From the NCBI GenBank assembly GCA_902779165.1, contig CACZAN010000009.1, positions 1 to 64,000 of the forward strand: 64,000 nucleotides of DNA. Reading direction: 5' to 3'. A program made the translations under genes and the position numbers. Below are positions 63,448-64,000 of the stretch, piece by piece. The notes below the pieces were generated by a model that was not told where the DNA came from, ran no database searches, and saw only the letters and a list, made by a program, of their open reading frames with translations. Source of the stretch: an uncultured Bacteroidales bacterium. GTDB lineage: Bacteria; Bacteroidota; Bacteroidia; Bacteroidales; Bacteroidaceae. The stretch's first letter is position 1. The number at the start of each line of letters is the position of its first letter.

Positions 63448-64000
63448 CCTACAAAGAGATCCTCAGGCAGTACTTTGGCTTCGATGAATTCCGTGGCATT
63501 CAGCAGGAAATCATCGAAAGTATAGGTGCAGGCCGCGACACACTGGGGCTGATGCCCACAGGAGGCGGCAAGAGTATCACCTTCCAGGTGCCGGCACTGG
63601 CTAAGGAGGGCGTCTGCCTCGTCATCAGCCCCCTGATTGCCCTTATGAAGGATCAGGTGGAGCACCTGCGCAAGAAAGGTGTCAAGGCGATAACTATCCA
63701 TACGGGAATGTCGCACGAAGAGGTACTGGTGGCATTGGAAAACTGTATCTATGGCAACTTCAAGTTCCTGTACGTCTCGCCAGAACGCCTGTCCTCCGAA
63801 CTCTTCATCGCCAAACTCAGCCACATGCAAGTGAGCTTCATCGCTGTCGACGAGGCTCATTGTATCTCGCAGTGGGGATATGATTTCCGGCCTTCATACC
63901 TCAGCATTGCGCAGGTGCGGCGCGTACTGCCGAATGCTCCCGTTCTGGCACTGACGGCCACCGCCACTCCCGCCGTGGTCCAGGATATCCAACGACAGTT
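63444..64000 (+). CDS. recQ: RecQ-family ATP-dependent DNA helicase, 3' end beyond the window
   Basis: The first 185 residues are seen. YFGFDEFRGIQQEII is the Q-motif region, LMPTGGGKS with Lys43 is Walker A, and VDEAHCISQWGYDFRPSY combines the DEAH box with the RecQ aromatic loop. ALTATATPAV is motif III. The gene is cut by the end of the window, not broken. It overlaps recJ by 4 bp. Confidence 0.95.
   Translation, partial: MTYKEILRQYFGFDEFRGIQQEIIESIGAGRDTLGLMPTGGGKSITFQVPALAKEGVCLVISPLIALMKDQVEHLRKKGVKAITIHTGMSHEEVLVALENCIYGNFKFLYVSPERLSSELFIAKLSHMQVSFIAVDEAHCISQWGYDFRPSYLSIAQVRRVLPNAPVLALTATATPAVVQDIQRQ

Overview
The window looks like chromosomal DNA of a Bacteroidales bacterium, most like Prevotella or a relative. 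The evidence is: promoters of the Bacteroidota type (TTTG, about 19-20 bp, TAnnTTTG) before many genes; start codons mostly lacking a Shine-Dalgarno sequence; a TonB-dependent receptor; lipoproteins with NigD-like and DUF4236-type relatives; a Wzc-like tyrosine kinase; and an N-succinylornithine-type carbamoyltransferase. There is no phage, insertion sequence, CRISPR array, rRNA or tRNA that I can recognise. Most of the window is ordinary core genome in short operons.

Layout. 1-500: hairpin-rich intergenic DNA, a possible decayed small ORF and a bidirectional terminator. 0.5-3.7 kb (-): an amidophosphoribosyltransferase-like protein and a SulP anion transporter. 4-11 kb (+): a POT peptide transporter, an unusual two-domain solute-binding lipoprotein, a secreted M6 metalloprotease and a GH2 glycosidase. 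10.9-14 kb: cysK and metY (-), with a divergent Lrp-type regulator. 14-18.3 kb (-): a four-gene operon encoding a short secreted protein, a secreted beta-helix-type protein, a LytS-type kinase and a LytTR regulator. 18.7-25 kb (-): sstT, a NigD-like lipoprotein, an acyltransferase, ddl, rluD, a PASTA protein and rpmH. 25-30.4 kb (+): efp, a DUF4236 protein (-) and a TPP-riboswitch operon for thiamine uptake (TonB receptor, PnuT, thiamine pyrophosphokinase). 30.4-34.5 kb: rlpA (-), a tyrosine autokinase and an AraC regulator. 34.5-45.2 kb (-): an arginine/proline block (argF', proA, proB, proC, argD) interrupted by a giant secreted TldD/TldE-like protein and containing an XRE-cupin regulator and an acyl-CoA synthetase. 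46-47 kb: a GH3 lipoprotein. 47-51 kb (-): etfB, etfA, a new small membrane ORF and an acyl-CoA dehydrogenase. 51.2 kb: a beta-barrel protein. 51.8-56 kb (-): yceD, rpmF, fabH, era and der. 56-57.2 kb (-): an orphan histidine kinase. 57.3-61.5 kb (+): a C11 protease lipoprotein, an 86-residue unknown, an aminopeptidase P and a secreted C1 aminopeptidase. 61.7-64 kb (+): recJ and recQ, the latter cut by the window end.

The most unusual structure is intergenic. Many gaps carry short tandem arrays with a strict period but a different sequence at each locus. Some have 8-bp units (near 0.4, 2.0, 3.9, 11.9, 24.8 and 55.0 kb), some 9-bp units (35.5, 41.0 and 60.2 kb) and some 22-bp units with dyad symmetry (18.5 kb and three successive arrays at 45.4-45.8 kb). 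The 8- and 9-bp arrays usually lie in the leader or gap directly before a start codon. Other points of interest are a single-chain TldD-TldE fusion, a TPP aptamer with a visible competing helix, a dyad overlapping both -33 boxes of the metY/lrp pair, and a cluster of genes whose -7 boxes almost touch the ATG.
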